Assembly: GCA_020744225.1 (NCBI GenBank)
Contig: JAGMWG010000003.1
Span: forward strand, 2,436,935 to 2,500,934
DNA: 64,000 bases
Source: Paraphoma chrysanthemicola
Lineage: Eukaryota; Ascomycota; Dothideomycetes; Pleosporales; Phaeosphaeriaceae
Direction: 5' to 3'
In this document: positions 1 to 11,039 of the stretch, piece by piece
Layout: each line of letters opens with the position of its first letter
Position numbering within the stretch: the first letter of the stretch is position 1
Made by a program: the position numbers and the translations under genes
The notes under the pieces: generated by a model
What the model was told of the DNA's origin: nothing
The model's input: the letters and a program-made list of their open reading frames with translations, nothing else
Database searches by the model: none

Positions 1-550
1 GCGTGTCGAATCATACCAAGGAGCATTTGCAGGCGCTGATTGAGGGAACTGGTGTCACACCTGCTGCCAACCAGATTGAGCGTCACCCGCGACTACTCCA
101 GCCAGAGCTCATTCAGTATTGCAAGGAGAAGAACATCCACATCACCGAGTACTCCGTGAGCATTTAGCCTCCTGCTCCACATTATGTTCGTGCGCAGCTA
201 ACCTTCGTGAGGCCTTCGGCAACAACATGTTCGGCGTCCCTCTCCTCGTCCAACACGACACTATCAAGGAGGTCGCAAGCCGCTTCGGCGCAACACCCGC
301 ACAAGTCATCCTTGCATGGGCACAGGTTGGCGGTCACAGCGTGATCCCCAAGTCGGTCACACCTTTGCGCATCGAGGAGAACTTCAAGGAAGTCGAACTC
401 TCGAAAGAAGACTTCGAGAAGATCGAGAGCATTGGTAAGAAGGAGCCTCGCCGATTCAATATTCCGTACGTTGCAAACAAGCCAAGATGGCCAGTCAATA
501 TCTTTGGTGAGCCAGAGGAGAAGGATGCGCCGCACAAGGTCATTGTCTAA
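1..550 (+). CDS. Aldo/keto reductase, C-terminal part (gene starts left of window)
   Basis: This is the 3' end of an NADPH-dependent aldo/keto reductase of the fungal GCY1/YPR1 (glycerol/aldehyde reductase) type. In frame from base 3, exon sequence begins with VSNHTKEHL and contains the family hallmark NQIERHP. Exon 1 ends at 155. A 56-nt intron (156-211, GTGAGC...CTAAC...GAG) restores the standard junction TEYS-AFGNN, and the second exon runs to a TAA at 548-550. The cofactor-binding IPKS motif near 350 and the helix that follows it (RIEENF) are present. The catalytic Asp/Tyr/Lys/His residues lie upstream of the window, so activity cannot be judged. The part seen shows no damage. The exact substrate is unknown; glycerol, aldose or aldehyde are all possible for this family. 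Confidence 0.88.
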
Positions 551-899
551 GACGTGGGTTTGAACGATCACTTGCGGTCCTGGGGCATCGCCAGAAGATC
601 ATATAGAGTAGATGCGAAATAGACAAATATAGTGATTCGAGTGGAAGGACTTCTGCGACATTCCTCCAAAGCGATTACCTCCTTCTTGATATGGAATTAC
701 TGAGCTTCAGAACATGTCTGGGTTATGCCCCACTTTGCGCGATGTCGTGATCGGACACCCCCATTACGCATTCGTGTAAGCCCGAACCTCACAGGGAGAG
801 CACATTGAGGAAGCACTTCAATGATTGATGTAGTTGCAGATTCGCTCCAGAAAGTGGAACATACCGTCGTCACCAACAATGCCTTCCAAGAAGCAACTC
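551..899. other. Intergenic, no gene seen
   Basis: Ordinary-composition spacer between the reductase stop and the decayed LRR gene. Short open frames on both strands show no family resemblance or consistent coding bias. Confidence 0.5.
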
Positions 900-2071
900 C
901 ACCTAACGGCCTTCATGCGTCTCGTCTTCCTCCACATCGGAGCATTGCGCTATCCCGGCTCCTATCCGAACGCAAGCTCTCGAGGCGGCCAAGATCGATC
1001 GGACTCCATCACTCGGTCCATTGCGCTCTTGTGAATATATACTCCTCGCTGCAGACATGGCAGTTCTTGAATTCTCCATAGCCAGGGTCGTCATTCGCCT
1101 CAGCTTGCCTTAACAACGCATAGGCTAGAGGTGGGATAGGCTCGCCAATATGATGCCGGAGATCTGCAATACTAAGATCCTCTTGGTCCTTATATCGAAG
1201 TGCAGCGTGAAGAGCCATCGTGGCTACCGAGTTGACGGGCTTGGAATTCGGTGGTGTGAACCAAGTCGGAGAACCGTCGTGTGCGCCACGCATTGTTTCA
1301 GTGATGACAGCATAGTCGTCATCGTTCGATGTCAATGGTTTTGGCAAGCCTTGATGAGCGGGCTTCTCTCATCAAAATATGAGACAAGTGTTCTGGCATA
1401 GTATCTGGATTGGTTCTTGAGAAGTATACCGGGTAGTGATATGGGCGGATGGTTGGGAAAGAAGCCGGGTTGTTCGGCTGTGTAATCGTCCACCGGAAGT
1501 CCTTCATTGTCCTGTTTTGCAAGGAAGATCATACCAAGTTCATCGTAATTGTTCGTGATTTGCAGATGCCGTCTACAAATCCATTCAATGCTTGCATTGC
1601 TGACGTGGCAAGGAGGGTCGCATTTATCCGTTCTCTTTTGATGAGACAAATGCGTGATTGAGAGCTACAAGCTGATCCACGGCATCCTTAATTTTGAGTG
1701 GGCTGAGCGTTTGTCGTGTCTTCGGCTCCAACCAAGGCACACCACTGTCGCCAATGATGCGTACGCCAGGCTGACCATATGGGCGGTAAAGGCCGAGAAA
1801 ATCATACGGCAGGCACGTGATATTGTTCCCTGATATTTTTAGCTCGCGAAGATTGAGCAACCGGCCCGATTCGTGGTGGCAGTTCCTCGAGGCCGTTACC
1901 CAATATCACAGGGTTGGTGAAATTTTGAAGGTCGAACAGCGAAGCCGTCGTCCAGATCGCTATGATCTTCTTCCAGGATCTCGGCCAAATCGTTGTTGCA
2001 AGCGTCGCCAATTTTACTGGCTTCCTTTGAACCGCCATTGCCTCCCTCGCCGCTCAAGTTGCATGCGCTAG
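900..2071 (-). pseudogene. Decayed leucine-rich-repeat protein gene
   Basis: Read right to left, three frames in succession give one protein-like story. First come LRR-type segments (LEELPPRIG, then RLLNLRELKISGNNITCLP) near 1920-1800. Next is a Cys-containing segment (CDPPCHVSNASIEWICRRHL) near 1620-1560. Last is a C-terminal part containing DDDYAVITETMRGA, RHHIGEPIPPLAY and CHVCSEEYIFTRAQWTE near 1330-1010. Frame changes occur near 1860, 1640 and 1345. The last segment stops at TGA directly before another TGG, where a Trp-Trp pair would be natural, suggesting TGG to TGA. The pattern resembles a conserved ascomycete LRR-domain protein of unknown function; the assignment is from memory of the family's look. 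Broken by at least three frameshifts and one nonsense change, so not expected to make a full product. Confidence 0.5.
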
Positions 2072-4340
2072 ACATTTCAGTAACTCGCGGACTAGGTACT
2101 GCACTCGAGATGGAGTTTACTTAGAAATTGCCGTTGACGGAATTGTGAGTACGAACCTGATAGATTCCAATGTGTTTATGCAAAATACCTCCGGCTAAGA
2201 ACGTCTTGGAACAAGTCTGGCAATCCATGTGAGTATCTCAATCTTCGTTGGTGCATTGTGAACAGCGGGACTAGTAGACAGAGGAAACCGAAGAGGAGCC
2301 AAGCCAGATTGCATTATTAAGTCGGTAATCTCCCGGAATCAGCGAGAAGGGGGGGGGGCGGAAGTGTCATACTGTCATAAGAAGGCTTACCGCTTCAGTC
2401 GAAGCTCAACAGTGTCATTACACTGGGGAGCTTCACCATGATATCGCGTTGCGTCTGCACATACGACGTCTTAAGATTTTGTGCATTGGATGTACCTGCT
2501 AACGGGAGGCCTCTAGCTGCTGCTGCTGCTGCGCAGCTCATTCGTTCATTCGCCTACTATTGAGAGCTACAAGCCTACTCACGAGCTACAAGTTGCAAGT
2601 ACTATAGTGATGCTTCTTTAGACTCCGCTTAATTAGCAGCAGATTACTGTTAAAACACAACTAGCTTATATATCTAGCTACCTTGCTTCGGATATGGTCT
2701 CTCCTTGTGTACTTACAGCTTAACACAGTTTTAGGTAAGATACAAGAACTTTCTAGTAGATCTAAGGCTGGCTAGAGTAAGGCGATCGTGTATGCCTTCG
2801 GTAAATTGTAGTATTACAAGCTAAGTAGGAATAGTTTGTAGAAGCAATGGAGCTTAGGCAAAGCTTAGGGTTTAAGGTATCTATCCTGAGACTACCTGCG
2901 CTTCTAAGTTATGGTTGACGTTAAAGTAACAAAAAGTAACGAAGCCTCCCGCTACGCAGGGTGTCCGACCACACAGGGATGGACGTTACCTCATGCTTCT
3001 TGTTGTGGGCACACTGTCTCGACAATAATACTTTGTGCTGTGTCAAACCTGCGATGTGCTAAAGATAGACCGGCCTTGATCGGGGCACCTTTCGAGTGGG
3101 CCATTTCATCTATATGAAAGCGTTAGCATCGCCTTCTCTAGGGCCCAAAACAGTTTCCTTACAATGAATTTGGTGCACCTGTGTTAATTCGTCGTCTAGA
3201 TAGAAGGCATGTGCGCACGGCACGATTGCCACGTTGCCGCCTAATTTTCTGCCGAAAAGCATTGCACACCAGGTTCTACATCACGGAGCGTTCCCTATCT
3301 ATGCCCTCCAACAAGCTCCGAAAAGGGAACAGGAGAAGGACGAGACTTGTTGATCGAAAGTTATCTACAGTAAAAGGAGTAGTTGCGCTTTCCACTTAGA
3401 AGAGAAACCCTTTAATCACATGTGCTTGTGGCCAATAGGAAACTGGCCTAGTTTGGACGTTCGCGTATTTGGCTTAGTTGTATGATCGAAGAAGGGCCGC
3501 AGAAGTCCACCGGGTACTGTTACTCTATTCCAATATCACACGCTACTGTAGGATGGAAATGTTCTGCTCTCCGACTTTAATCGACGAAGACACCCACGGC
3601 CTCTCCGCACTAACATCCTACCCTCGACTGCTTCAGCCCGGCTGCACATTAAACATACGAATTCGTCCAGACCACTGCGTCTGCTCAATCGAGCCAAGAC
3701 TTCCTCCGTCTCTTGCCTCTGCCTCGCCACTGCTGAGTCCGCTCACGACGTCGCTCGACGAGCCGGAGCCGCTGCAGCGTAAGAAGGAGCTGGGGTGCGA
3801 CGCTTGTCAATGTTGTGAGTGTACATGTGAGTGCAACATGGCGACGACAAATGTGGTGAAGTGGCCGACGGTAAGGGAAGCGACGAGTTTGAGAAGGACG
3901 GGGAGAGAGAGGAGGACAAGTAGGAGTAAAATTACAGTGGATGTTGGGGGTGATGTTGGGAAGGTGGGAGGTGAAAAAGTAGTTTCTAGATTTAGAGAAG
4001 TTTTGTTTTGTATGCTTGGGTATCCCGAATTACTCGCCCCTTATTTTTCCTCAATTGCTCGCCTTTATTAGTTGATTGGCACTGTATAATTTTGTTATTC
4101 AAATCTTGATTACATTAATATCATCCATGTGTGAAGCGAAATAAGATGCATTAGGTGTTGACAGAGAGTCGACCTCAGGGCGTTGCACCGCTACGTAACC
4201 ATATTCGTTCTTTAGTGAAGAGAAAAGCATGATCGCGGGTTATACTACTAATTTCTACTATTTTACATACGGTTGAGCCTAGCACCTGCTGCTAGTTGTA
4301 TTTAGCTTGTATTGATACTAGCTTCCGATACCTAAGACCT
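2072..4340. other. Intergenic, partly RIP-like repeat debris
   Basis: No supported gene. About 2530-2900 and 4080-4330 are rich in TA-containing triplets (CTA, TAG, TTA) with few CA/TG pairs, the look of old RIP-mutated repeats. A G-run sits at 2350-2358. The longest open frame (3478-4071, +) has no recognisable domain and a changing composition, and is not called as a gene. Confidence 0.45.
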
Positions 4341-6145
4341 CTAGAACTGCCTGGTCTTTGTTCTTCTCTCGAAGAGGTAGTCCAACTCCGCATAAGTCTT
4401 GTTTTTCGTCTCTGGTATTTCAAGCCAGGAGAGCAAGAAACCTAGGCAGCTGAAGGCAACAAAGATGAAACCGACCTTTCCCCCAAGGTTTCCTGCGTCT
4501 GGATTGTACATATACGGCACTGTAAAGTTGAAGATCCAAGACACGAAAGCGTTGACAAAAAAGCCAAAACCTAGAGTTGTTGAGCGGAGCCGGACACTGG
4601 AAACCTCGGAAGCCACCACTGGGTAAACAGATTGAACACCTAAGCTGCCGCAAAAGCCAACTAAAAGAATAGCTATCCCAACAAATCTGCGCTCAATGTT
4701 AGTGCTATCCCGACTTCCCATCAAATTGGGGAAGCTTACCTAAGAGCAGCAGTATCATTTGGCCAGCATCCAGCCACACCCATTCCGATAAAGATAAACG
4801 ATGCAGCTGCTATGCTTGTAAGGATAGCAACTCTTCGTCCCACTGTCGACATTGCAAACCAACTTAACAGGGTGCAAAACATATTTACACCAACACCGAT
4901 TTGGGATATCGTCAGAGATTGTACAGGAGTCATCCCAGAAACGATAAGGAAGTACGTGGAATTGGCAATCAGTGCGACTCCGACACACTGCTGCAGCGAA
5001 TTGAGCAAGAGCACAATCCTGGTGCGGCGTAGGTTTGTCCCTTGGAAACACTCGCGATAGGATGCGGCATTGGCTGCGTTATTTTCTGCCATTTCATGCT
5101 CTGTAGTTTCTTTCAACACCTGAACCGCCTCTTGCGATTTAGACTTTCGACCATGTAACCTCCTATATGAGGCCTCTGCCTCCTCAATACGGTTCTTGGA
5201 GACCAAGTACGATGGACTTTCAGGAATGAGCAAGCCGCAAAGGATGGCGCAGCCAGAGAACGCCCACTGGGACGCAAATGGAGTCGTAAATGCCGTGGAG
5301 TTCATTATCCCGACTCGTGCAAATATAAGAGAAACAGCAATCAGCTGGCCTAGAGTCTGGATTTATTGTTAGCATGTGCTACTGGTAAGAACAGAGCAAG
5401 CCATCCAAATTGCAGCAAGGCACCCGGTCATACCTACCACAAAGAAATTGTATATCCCAAGTAAAATCCCTCGGAGTTTGGTAGGGGAGATCTCAGACAC
5501 GTAAGTTTGGCAAGTCACCATCAATGTTCCCATCCCAACTCCAATAATTATTTTAGAAAGGAGAAGGGTTGTTCGTCTGGCTTGCAACTCAGCGATCTGA
5601 GGGCTCAAGAATGACATGATTACGCCTATTTCTGAGTTAAACGCATGCTTCCTACATAACATCTGACATTGCTCTTGGAGCTCACTTACTCAATGCAGAG
5701 ACTATGCCTCCAATCATGAATGTCACCTTGCGTCCAAATCTATCCTGCAAATAGCCAGTAGAAAATGCGCCGATCATGATGCCAACTGAGTTGAATGCGG
5801 TCCAGAGGCCTTGCCAGAGTGCAGGTAAGATGGGAATTCCATCATAACTTTCTCCAAAGTACATTCTGCCAAAATTAATAGCTATCCAAGCCGTCATGAT
5901 ATCTAACAAACAGGTGCTTACGTGAAAGCTGGTAGTGCAGTAATCGCAGATTGAACCAAGACATCGTATCCGAACATCAAGGACCCACAATTGGCGAGTA
6001 GAGCATATCCTATAACACGAGGATTGTTTTCCAGCAGAGTCCAGATTGACTCATCGGTGTCGGAAGGAGTGATTGGTAAATCGACATGTTCTACATGCTC
6101 GATATCCGCTTGGATGTTCTTGTCGGCGCCTGTTGTAGATTGCAT
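4341..6145 (-). CDS. MFS sugar transporter (hexose/alpha-glucoside type)
   Basis: Major-facilitator sugar porter of about 533 aa, 12 membrane segments expected, plasma membrane. Exons on the minus strand: 6145-5922, 5865-5690, 5631-5393, 5356-4740, 4686-4341; lengths sum to a whole frame. Motifs seen: FGYDVLV in segment 1, QDRFGRKVTF (the RxGRR-type loop 2-3 motif), PESPSYLV after segment 6, and PETKNKTYAELDYLF at the C-terminus, all sugar-porter signatures. The PALWQGLW segment resembles maltose/alpha-glucoside permeases. Introns of 56, 58 and 52 nt are conventional. The third must be removed because it carries an in-frame TAA, yet it is only 36 nt (GTTCTT...CTAAC...CAG), unusually short. 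The ATG at 6145 is the first in frame; the upstream codon series begins at a TTG. No other damage is seen. Confidence 0.88.
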
Positions 6146-7062
6146 GGAGAAATGTAGGAGGAACAAAGTATAGTCTAGTAGGTCGAAAAATTATTGCTTG
6201 AATTGTATGCAGGCCGAGGATGCTGCTCTTGAATGAAAACGGAGTGTAGCTTCGAAGCCCGTTTGAGAATTTCCCCCTCTCTCCTCCCCGCAAATCTTTA
6301 TCCCCACAAACTTCTTCTTCACGCCACCCCCCTCATTCGGGACTCCACATCGGACTAGGCCTAATGAGGAAATGGATTTGTAATACCTTAGTTTTTACCT
6401 AGCATTTTTTCATGCGGGGATAGCATGGCTGAAACTTGTCATTACGGGAATACGCTTTCCGGTTGGTTAACTCTGTGCAACGGAAATCTACTTTTGTATG
6501 AATGAAATATTGTCAAGCTTGGTGCCCAACAGTCACTCGTACTTACCCATGACTAAAATGCTCGTTAGCGTTCCCTAAATCCTTTGAAAGAGGTAGTGAT
6601 AGGCTTTCCTTCTTTTCATGGCTAGACCCTGCTAATGTTTGGAGTTTGCTATACAATTCCAGAACTGTCTAGGAATCGGCTCTGGAAGCGTGCCACAAAT
6701 TCTCGACATTCCTAGTGTCTTTAAACAAGAGTATAGTGTTCTGACCAAGTACATCGCATACGATATGGGTGGAGGTATGTTTTAATTCTTTTTGTGATGG
6801 CTTCTTTGAGGTTTCGCTGTGCGACTTGCTGCGCAGCTGCCGAAGAGCCGAATCCGAACACTTTCAGTCACCAAGACGTGGTGCCTGTTGGTTATAGCTG
6901 TATTGTATTCAAAGCCTTTACAACTAATCACCAAATCTAAGAACAATTACAATCTGATTGTTTCATTAACTCAATCTTATGGTTTATTTGCATTGTAAAT
7001 CTAAATGCTAGTTTTTTTTTTGATATGTCGGGTGATGTGCACCATACCTGTGTCTAGTGGTG
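6146..7062. other. Intergenic
   Basis: Promoter side of the transporter and 3' side of the DUF1593 gene. A poly-T run is at about 7012-7021. No gene or repeat supported. Confidence 0.5.
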
Positions 7063-8559
7063 CTAATGGCCCAAGGCATCCGTGATTGTTTCATGTACTT
7101 TATCTAATGCCCCTTGAGAGTGATAATTGGTTGCTTGCACGATAATGCGTTTGTATGTCGTGAGGCTTGGTGTTCCATTATCCTGAACTTGAAGAATGAA
7201 ATGAAAAGCTTGACCCTTCTCAAGCGCCTCGCCCATGAGGATGTCTACTGCACATTTCTCGGGAGGTGGAAGTTTTGCTCGGACAATAGCTCCTTCAGGT
7301 CCTTGCTTGTTTATAGACTCGAATTCAACCTGTGGCACGTAAGGCCAATGGATATCTGAGTGTGCTACTGTAGGCTCTTTGTAATGAAACCAAACGAACG
7401 ATAGTTCATCATCATCAGGATCATAACTCTTCGAGGCATCGAGTATGATGCTGGTTCCTGCCTCAGCATCAATGCATAAGGGTTCCGGTCCGGGTGAACT
7501 TCCATTAACAATTACCACCGGCGCGTGGTTTGCATTGGACATTTCGTTGCTCAGAGTCCACTGCATACGTGCAGCAAAGTCATTTTGGTAGGCATCTCTC
7601 CAGCGCCAAATGGTGGCGTGGTTAGTCATGAATCTCTTCTCATTCTTACCGACGACCTCGTCCCGGGTGTCGGAGTAGTGCTTCGCCGCATTCCCTAGGT
7701 CAGTCAAGACGTATCGACCACCCCAACTACCCCAGTGCGGATTTTCTGGCGATCCTAGCCCATTCTGGATCAGGTACAGAAACGTCGGAGTGTCTCCTTC
7801 CATAATGAACTTGTAGTCCGGATACATCTGACCGAGAGGACCAATTTGAATATGCTCTTTAAGCCACTCATTCGAGAGTTTTGTGCGGTCCGGCCCGCCC
7901 TCATCCATGGGAAAGAGAATATCCGCGGAGATTCCGGTCCAAGTCGCCATCCCATACTCCTTCCACCCATGTATGGAGCAAATGTAGAAAACGTCAGGAA
8001 AGGTGACCCGAATCCATAGTCCCGTGTCATCTTGGTCACTGATGGCGTAAATGCGAAGTTTTGCACGGAATTGGGACGCTTCGTGCTCGGAACGTGTTCG
8101 TTGGATGTGTTGAAGAGCCTGAGCAACCACATTGGTACCTCCCCAACAGAGAACCCACAGCGGGCGGTCACATGCGTCCAAGCGGTCGATAAGCAATGCT
8201 GCGCCCTCGCTCAAGGGAACATTTGGTGCCAAAGCCTCCTTCCCGTACAAAGCTGGGCCGCTCTTGATGAGAGATAGCAGGTAGCTAGCACTGGGATATT
8301 GATTATCTGGATGGACGTGTGCGTTGAGATTGTCGACAACTTTTGCGTATGCTTCGATAATTTGCTGCATATCTTCCGGATGGACCGCCTTTCGCATCCA
8401 AGTCGAGGTACATGCAACCAGACCTTGCGTGTCAAATTCATTCCCGTACAGTAGGAATCTTACTAGTGATTCAGCATCATCGGGCTCATTCGATATGTCG
8501 GACACAACGAAAACCCGGTGTTTTTCCTTGCACACTCTCAGTCGAGTTTGATCCGTCAT
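7063..8559 (-). CDS. DUF1593/Sde182-type nucleoside-hydrolase-like protein
   Basis: Single-exon gene of 498 aa. The N-terminal half matches the DUF1593 (Sde182 nucleoside hydrolase-like) fold. It has VFVVSDISNEPDDAESLVRF, an Asp-rich first loop typical of nucleoside-hydrolase-like metal sites, then a Trp-rich stretch (PLWVLCWGGTNVVAQAL) and DQDDTGLWIR. The C-terminal third (from about residue 350, PVVIVNG...DASKSYDPDDDELSFVWF) looks like the Ig/PKD-like Sde182 C-terminal domain. Bacterial relatives were first described as cellulose-binding proteins; the fungal substrate is not established. No signal peptide is visible at the ATG (MTDQTRLRV), so a cytosolic product is predicted unless an upstream exon exists. 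The frame is intact. Confidence 0.85.
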   Translation of the reverse strand: MTDQTRLRVCKEKHRVFVVSDISNEPDDAESLVRFLLYGNEFDTQGLVACTSTWMRKAVHPEDMQQIIEAYAKVVDNLNAHVHPDNQYPSASYLLSLIKSGPALYGKEALAPNVPLSEGAALLIDRLDACDRPLWVLCWGGTNVVAQALQHIQRTRSEHEASQFRAKLRIYAISDQDDTGLWIRVTFPDVFYICSIHGWKEYGMATWTGISADILFPMDEGGPDRTKLSNEWLKEHIQIGPLGQMYPDYKFIMEGDTPTFLYLIQNGLGSPENPHWGSWGGRYVLTDLGNAAKHYSDTRDEVVGKNEKRFMTNHATIWRWRDAYQNDFAARMQWTLSNEMSNANHAPVVIVNGSSPGPEPLCIDAEAGTSIILDASKSYDPDDDELSFVWFHYKEPTVAHSDIHWPYVPQVEFESINKQGPEGAIVRAKLPPPEKCAVDILMGEALEKGQAFHFILQVQDNGTPSLTTYKRIIVQATNYHSQGALDKVHETITDALGH

Positions 8560-9526
8560 TGCAGGCGCCCTTTTGTGAACAGCAGAGCGTGGAGATACCT
8601 CTTGAAACTTGGTCCAGGACTATTTCGTCGGAAAAGTATCGCAAAAGCGCCCGAACAGCCGAGGCAGTGCAATAAGGAGGTGTTGAACAGACTGGCAGCC
8701 GCTGCTATGGTGGCGAATTAATTATGTCGTCAAATCTGCCGACATGCGCCCCGGCTGCCAGGCCGCAAGGTCGCACAGACCCGACCGGACAGGGATGCTG
8801 GTCGCTCTTCTTACCTCCCAAGCTATAGCGCCTCCCAAGCCACTTCACCACACCTGAATGTTTCGTAAATTAGCAACAACTTTTTTCTGCCAGAACTATT
8901 GATTCTGCTACTGCTGCAAGAGAGTTCCGGCGCAAATTGTAGAGAATTCAGTTTGTCAAATTGGTCATCACGATATAATCTCTGAGTTAGTTCTTGAGGC
9001 ATTAGAAAGAAAAATTTATTCGTTATCATGCTTAGCGATGGGTAAGTGGCCCTTCCAATGTATTGGGACAAATCAGCGTTCGGCTTATAGTACATGGCTT
9101 CATTGTTATTGTGCCAAGAACGCTAACGTGAAGAGCTACCAAAACAGACCGCCAGTCTAGGACTAAAGTGGGAAACATAATGACATGTCCCCACATTCCG
9201 TAATTATTGCACGTGCGTTGACCTCGGACAAAACAACGCCAAGAAGACGATCATTCCGCGCCCTCCTCATTCCGCGCCCTCCTTATTCCGCGCCCTTCTC
9301 ATTCCGCGTCTCTCCACGTCCCGAAAGCGCCCTTTGCGCTCTGAGCCTGAGCTTAATGTAGGCTGAAATTGGAGTAGGCCGAAGTTGTGCCCGACGTGAG
9401 GTTAGGTGGCTTGTCCATATCAAAAATATCCATCTGTCTTAGGTCATAGGAAAGAAGCACTCACACTTAGGATACTCTGAAAAACGAATACAGTCCGCCC
9501 GGTGTGATCAAAGATTGCTAGCAACC
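8560..9526. other. Intergenic with short local repeat
   Basis: No gene supported. A short imperfect direct repeat of the motif cattccgcgcccTcct occurs about four times at roughly 9250-9310. A 90-codon minus-strand frame at 8823-9095 has no recognisable features. Confidence 0.45.
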
Positions 9527-10648
9527 ATGACGACAAATCCATTCCCTCCGAATGCCGAGTACTTGAACTGGAGGACATTCCAAGCAAATGGAGTGAACCT
9601 GGGCAGCTGGTTCTGTCTCGAGACGTTCATGGTCCCAAATTTCTTCAGCCAATACGGTAACGGCGCACCTGATGAATGGACGGTCTGCAAAAATCTCGGA
9701 CAAATGGTCGCCGGAAAGATTCTCGATACACACTACCAAACCTTCTTTACGAAAGATCACATCGATATTCTAGCAGCTCAGAACATCAACATCCTGCGCA
9801 TACCGTTTGTGTATGCTGCGTGGATCGATGTCCCCAATTCTCCGCATTACCGAGGTCCGCAAGTAGAAATCATGGAACAGTTGGCAACTTATGCTATAGA
9901 GGAATATGGTATGCATATTGTGCTCGATCTACATGCGCTTCCCGGAGGAGTTAATTGGCTTGAGATCGGCGAAGCACATGGACACGGCGGGTGGTTCTAC
10001 AGCGAAGAAAATCTCGAACTGTCTTACAAGGCGGTCGATGCTATCCTTCAGTACATTCAACATTCGTCAGGACATCCAGAGTCTTATACCATCTCGCCGG
10101 TAAATGAGGCAGTTGACAGTAAAGATCTTCGAACGTTTGGGACCCCGTATGCGCTCTCAGACAAGGCTGCGGACTGGCTCTTGAAATACATCCTCGGCGT
10201 CGTTGAGCGGGTGGTTTTCGTCAATTCTAGGATTCCAATAATGGTTCAGGACTCTTTCAAAGGCGAGGCATTCTGGGCGTCACGATTACCAGAATCCGCA
10301 AATATTGTGATAGATGTTCACATATACTATTTCATCGGACGGAAATGCGATTCCAACACGGTGATCCCCATCATAATCCAGGACGCTATAGGTGCGCAAA
10401 AGACAAATAAATTTCCTGTAGTAGTCGGAGAGTGGTCTATAGAAACAGAGGTCAACAATCGACTAGATAAGCGCAGGGAGCTGTTCGAAACTGGAAGGAA
10501 GGCTTTCAATCAGCATACACAAGGCAATATCTACTGGTCAGGAAGGGTTGATAGCGATGCAAAAGTGGACGGTGAAGGCACAAAGCGAGACTACTGGAGT
10601 TTCTTGGATATGATCAAGGATGGCGTAGTAACGCCACTAAGAGGCTAG
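9527..10648 (+). CDS. GH5 glucan 1,3-beta-glucosidase-like enzyme
   Basis: Intronless gene, 373 aa from the ATG at 9527; the frame opens at a TTG four codons earlier. It looks like the exo-beta-1,3-glucanase branch of glycoside hydrolase family 5: GVNLGSWFCLE near the start, then the NILRIPFVYAAW strand, DLHALPGG, the acid/base motif SPVNEAV (Glu about 194) and the nucleophile strand VVVGEWS (Glu about 302). These enzymes release glucose from beta-1,3-glucan during cell-wall remodelling or glucan feeding. No secretion signal is visible: the protein starts MTTNPFPPNAEY. That is odd for the family and suggests an intracellular variant, a missing 5' exon, or loss of the signal. Both catalytic glutamates are present and the frame is intact. 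Confidence 0.87.
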   Translation: MTTNPFPPNAEYLNWRTFQANGVNLGSWFCLETFMVPNFFSQYGNGAPDEWTVCKNLGQMVAGKILDTHYQTFFTKDHIDILAAQNINILRIPFVYAAWIDVPNSPHYRGPQVEIMEQLATYAIEEYGMHIVLDLHALPGGVNWLEIGEAHGHGGWFYSEENLELSYKAVDAILQYIQHSSGHPESYTISPVNEAVDSKDLRTFGTPYALSDKAADWLLKYILGVVERVVFVNSRIPIMVQDSFKGEAFWASRLPESANIVIDVHIYYFIGRKCDSNTVIPIIIQDAIGAQKTNKFPVVVGEWSIETEVNNRLDKRRELFETGRKAFNQHTQGNIYWSGRVDSDAKVDGEGTKRDYWSFLDMIKDGVVTPLRG

Positions 10649-10785
10649 TCAAAAAGTTAGCAGATAATCTAACTTCACTCAATTCAGCAAACGAAGCTGT
10701 GGTGCTCCGCTGCTCATCAGTTGCTCGCAAACAACAACGTACAACAAAGAACAATTAACGTGACGGCCTAATGCTAACACGAGCA

Positions 10786-10990
10786 TCACATCGCTAACGT
10801 CTTGCCACTCCACGACGCCGTCTTCTCACGCTTCTTTATCTTATCATAGCAAGTCAGCCCAAAGAAGCCTGCAGAGGTAAACATTGTCGACGACACTGCG
10901 GCGGTCGAACTCGGCGCTGTCGTTACCGTCGAAGTCTTCGCCTTGTGGTGTTTTGTCTTATCATAGCAGATCAGGCCGAACCAGCCTTCA
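10786..10990 (-). pseudogene. C-terminal scrap with a duplicated FGLxCYDKxK motif
   Basis: Read right to left, an open stretch encodes GWFGLICYDKTK, a Ser/Thr-rich linker (about 25 residues) and then a second copy, GFFGLTCYDKIK, ending at TGA (10786-10788). The DNA shows the duplication directly: cttatcatagca occurs near 10840 and again near 10960. A TGA lies immediately upstream in frame, with no start codon in a sensible place, so this looks like the tail of a lost gene. The family is not recognised. Confidence 0.35.
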
Positions 10991-11039
10991 TGTGTTCACG
11001 ATGACAACGACGCGGTTCTAATTGGCGTGACTATGTGCA

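Noticed and set aside
3478..4071. 197-codon open frame on the plus strand
   Set aside because: No recognisable domain, composition shifts along its length, and it borders RIP-like debris; chance is more likely.
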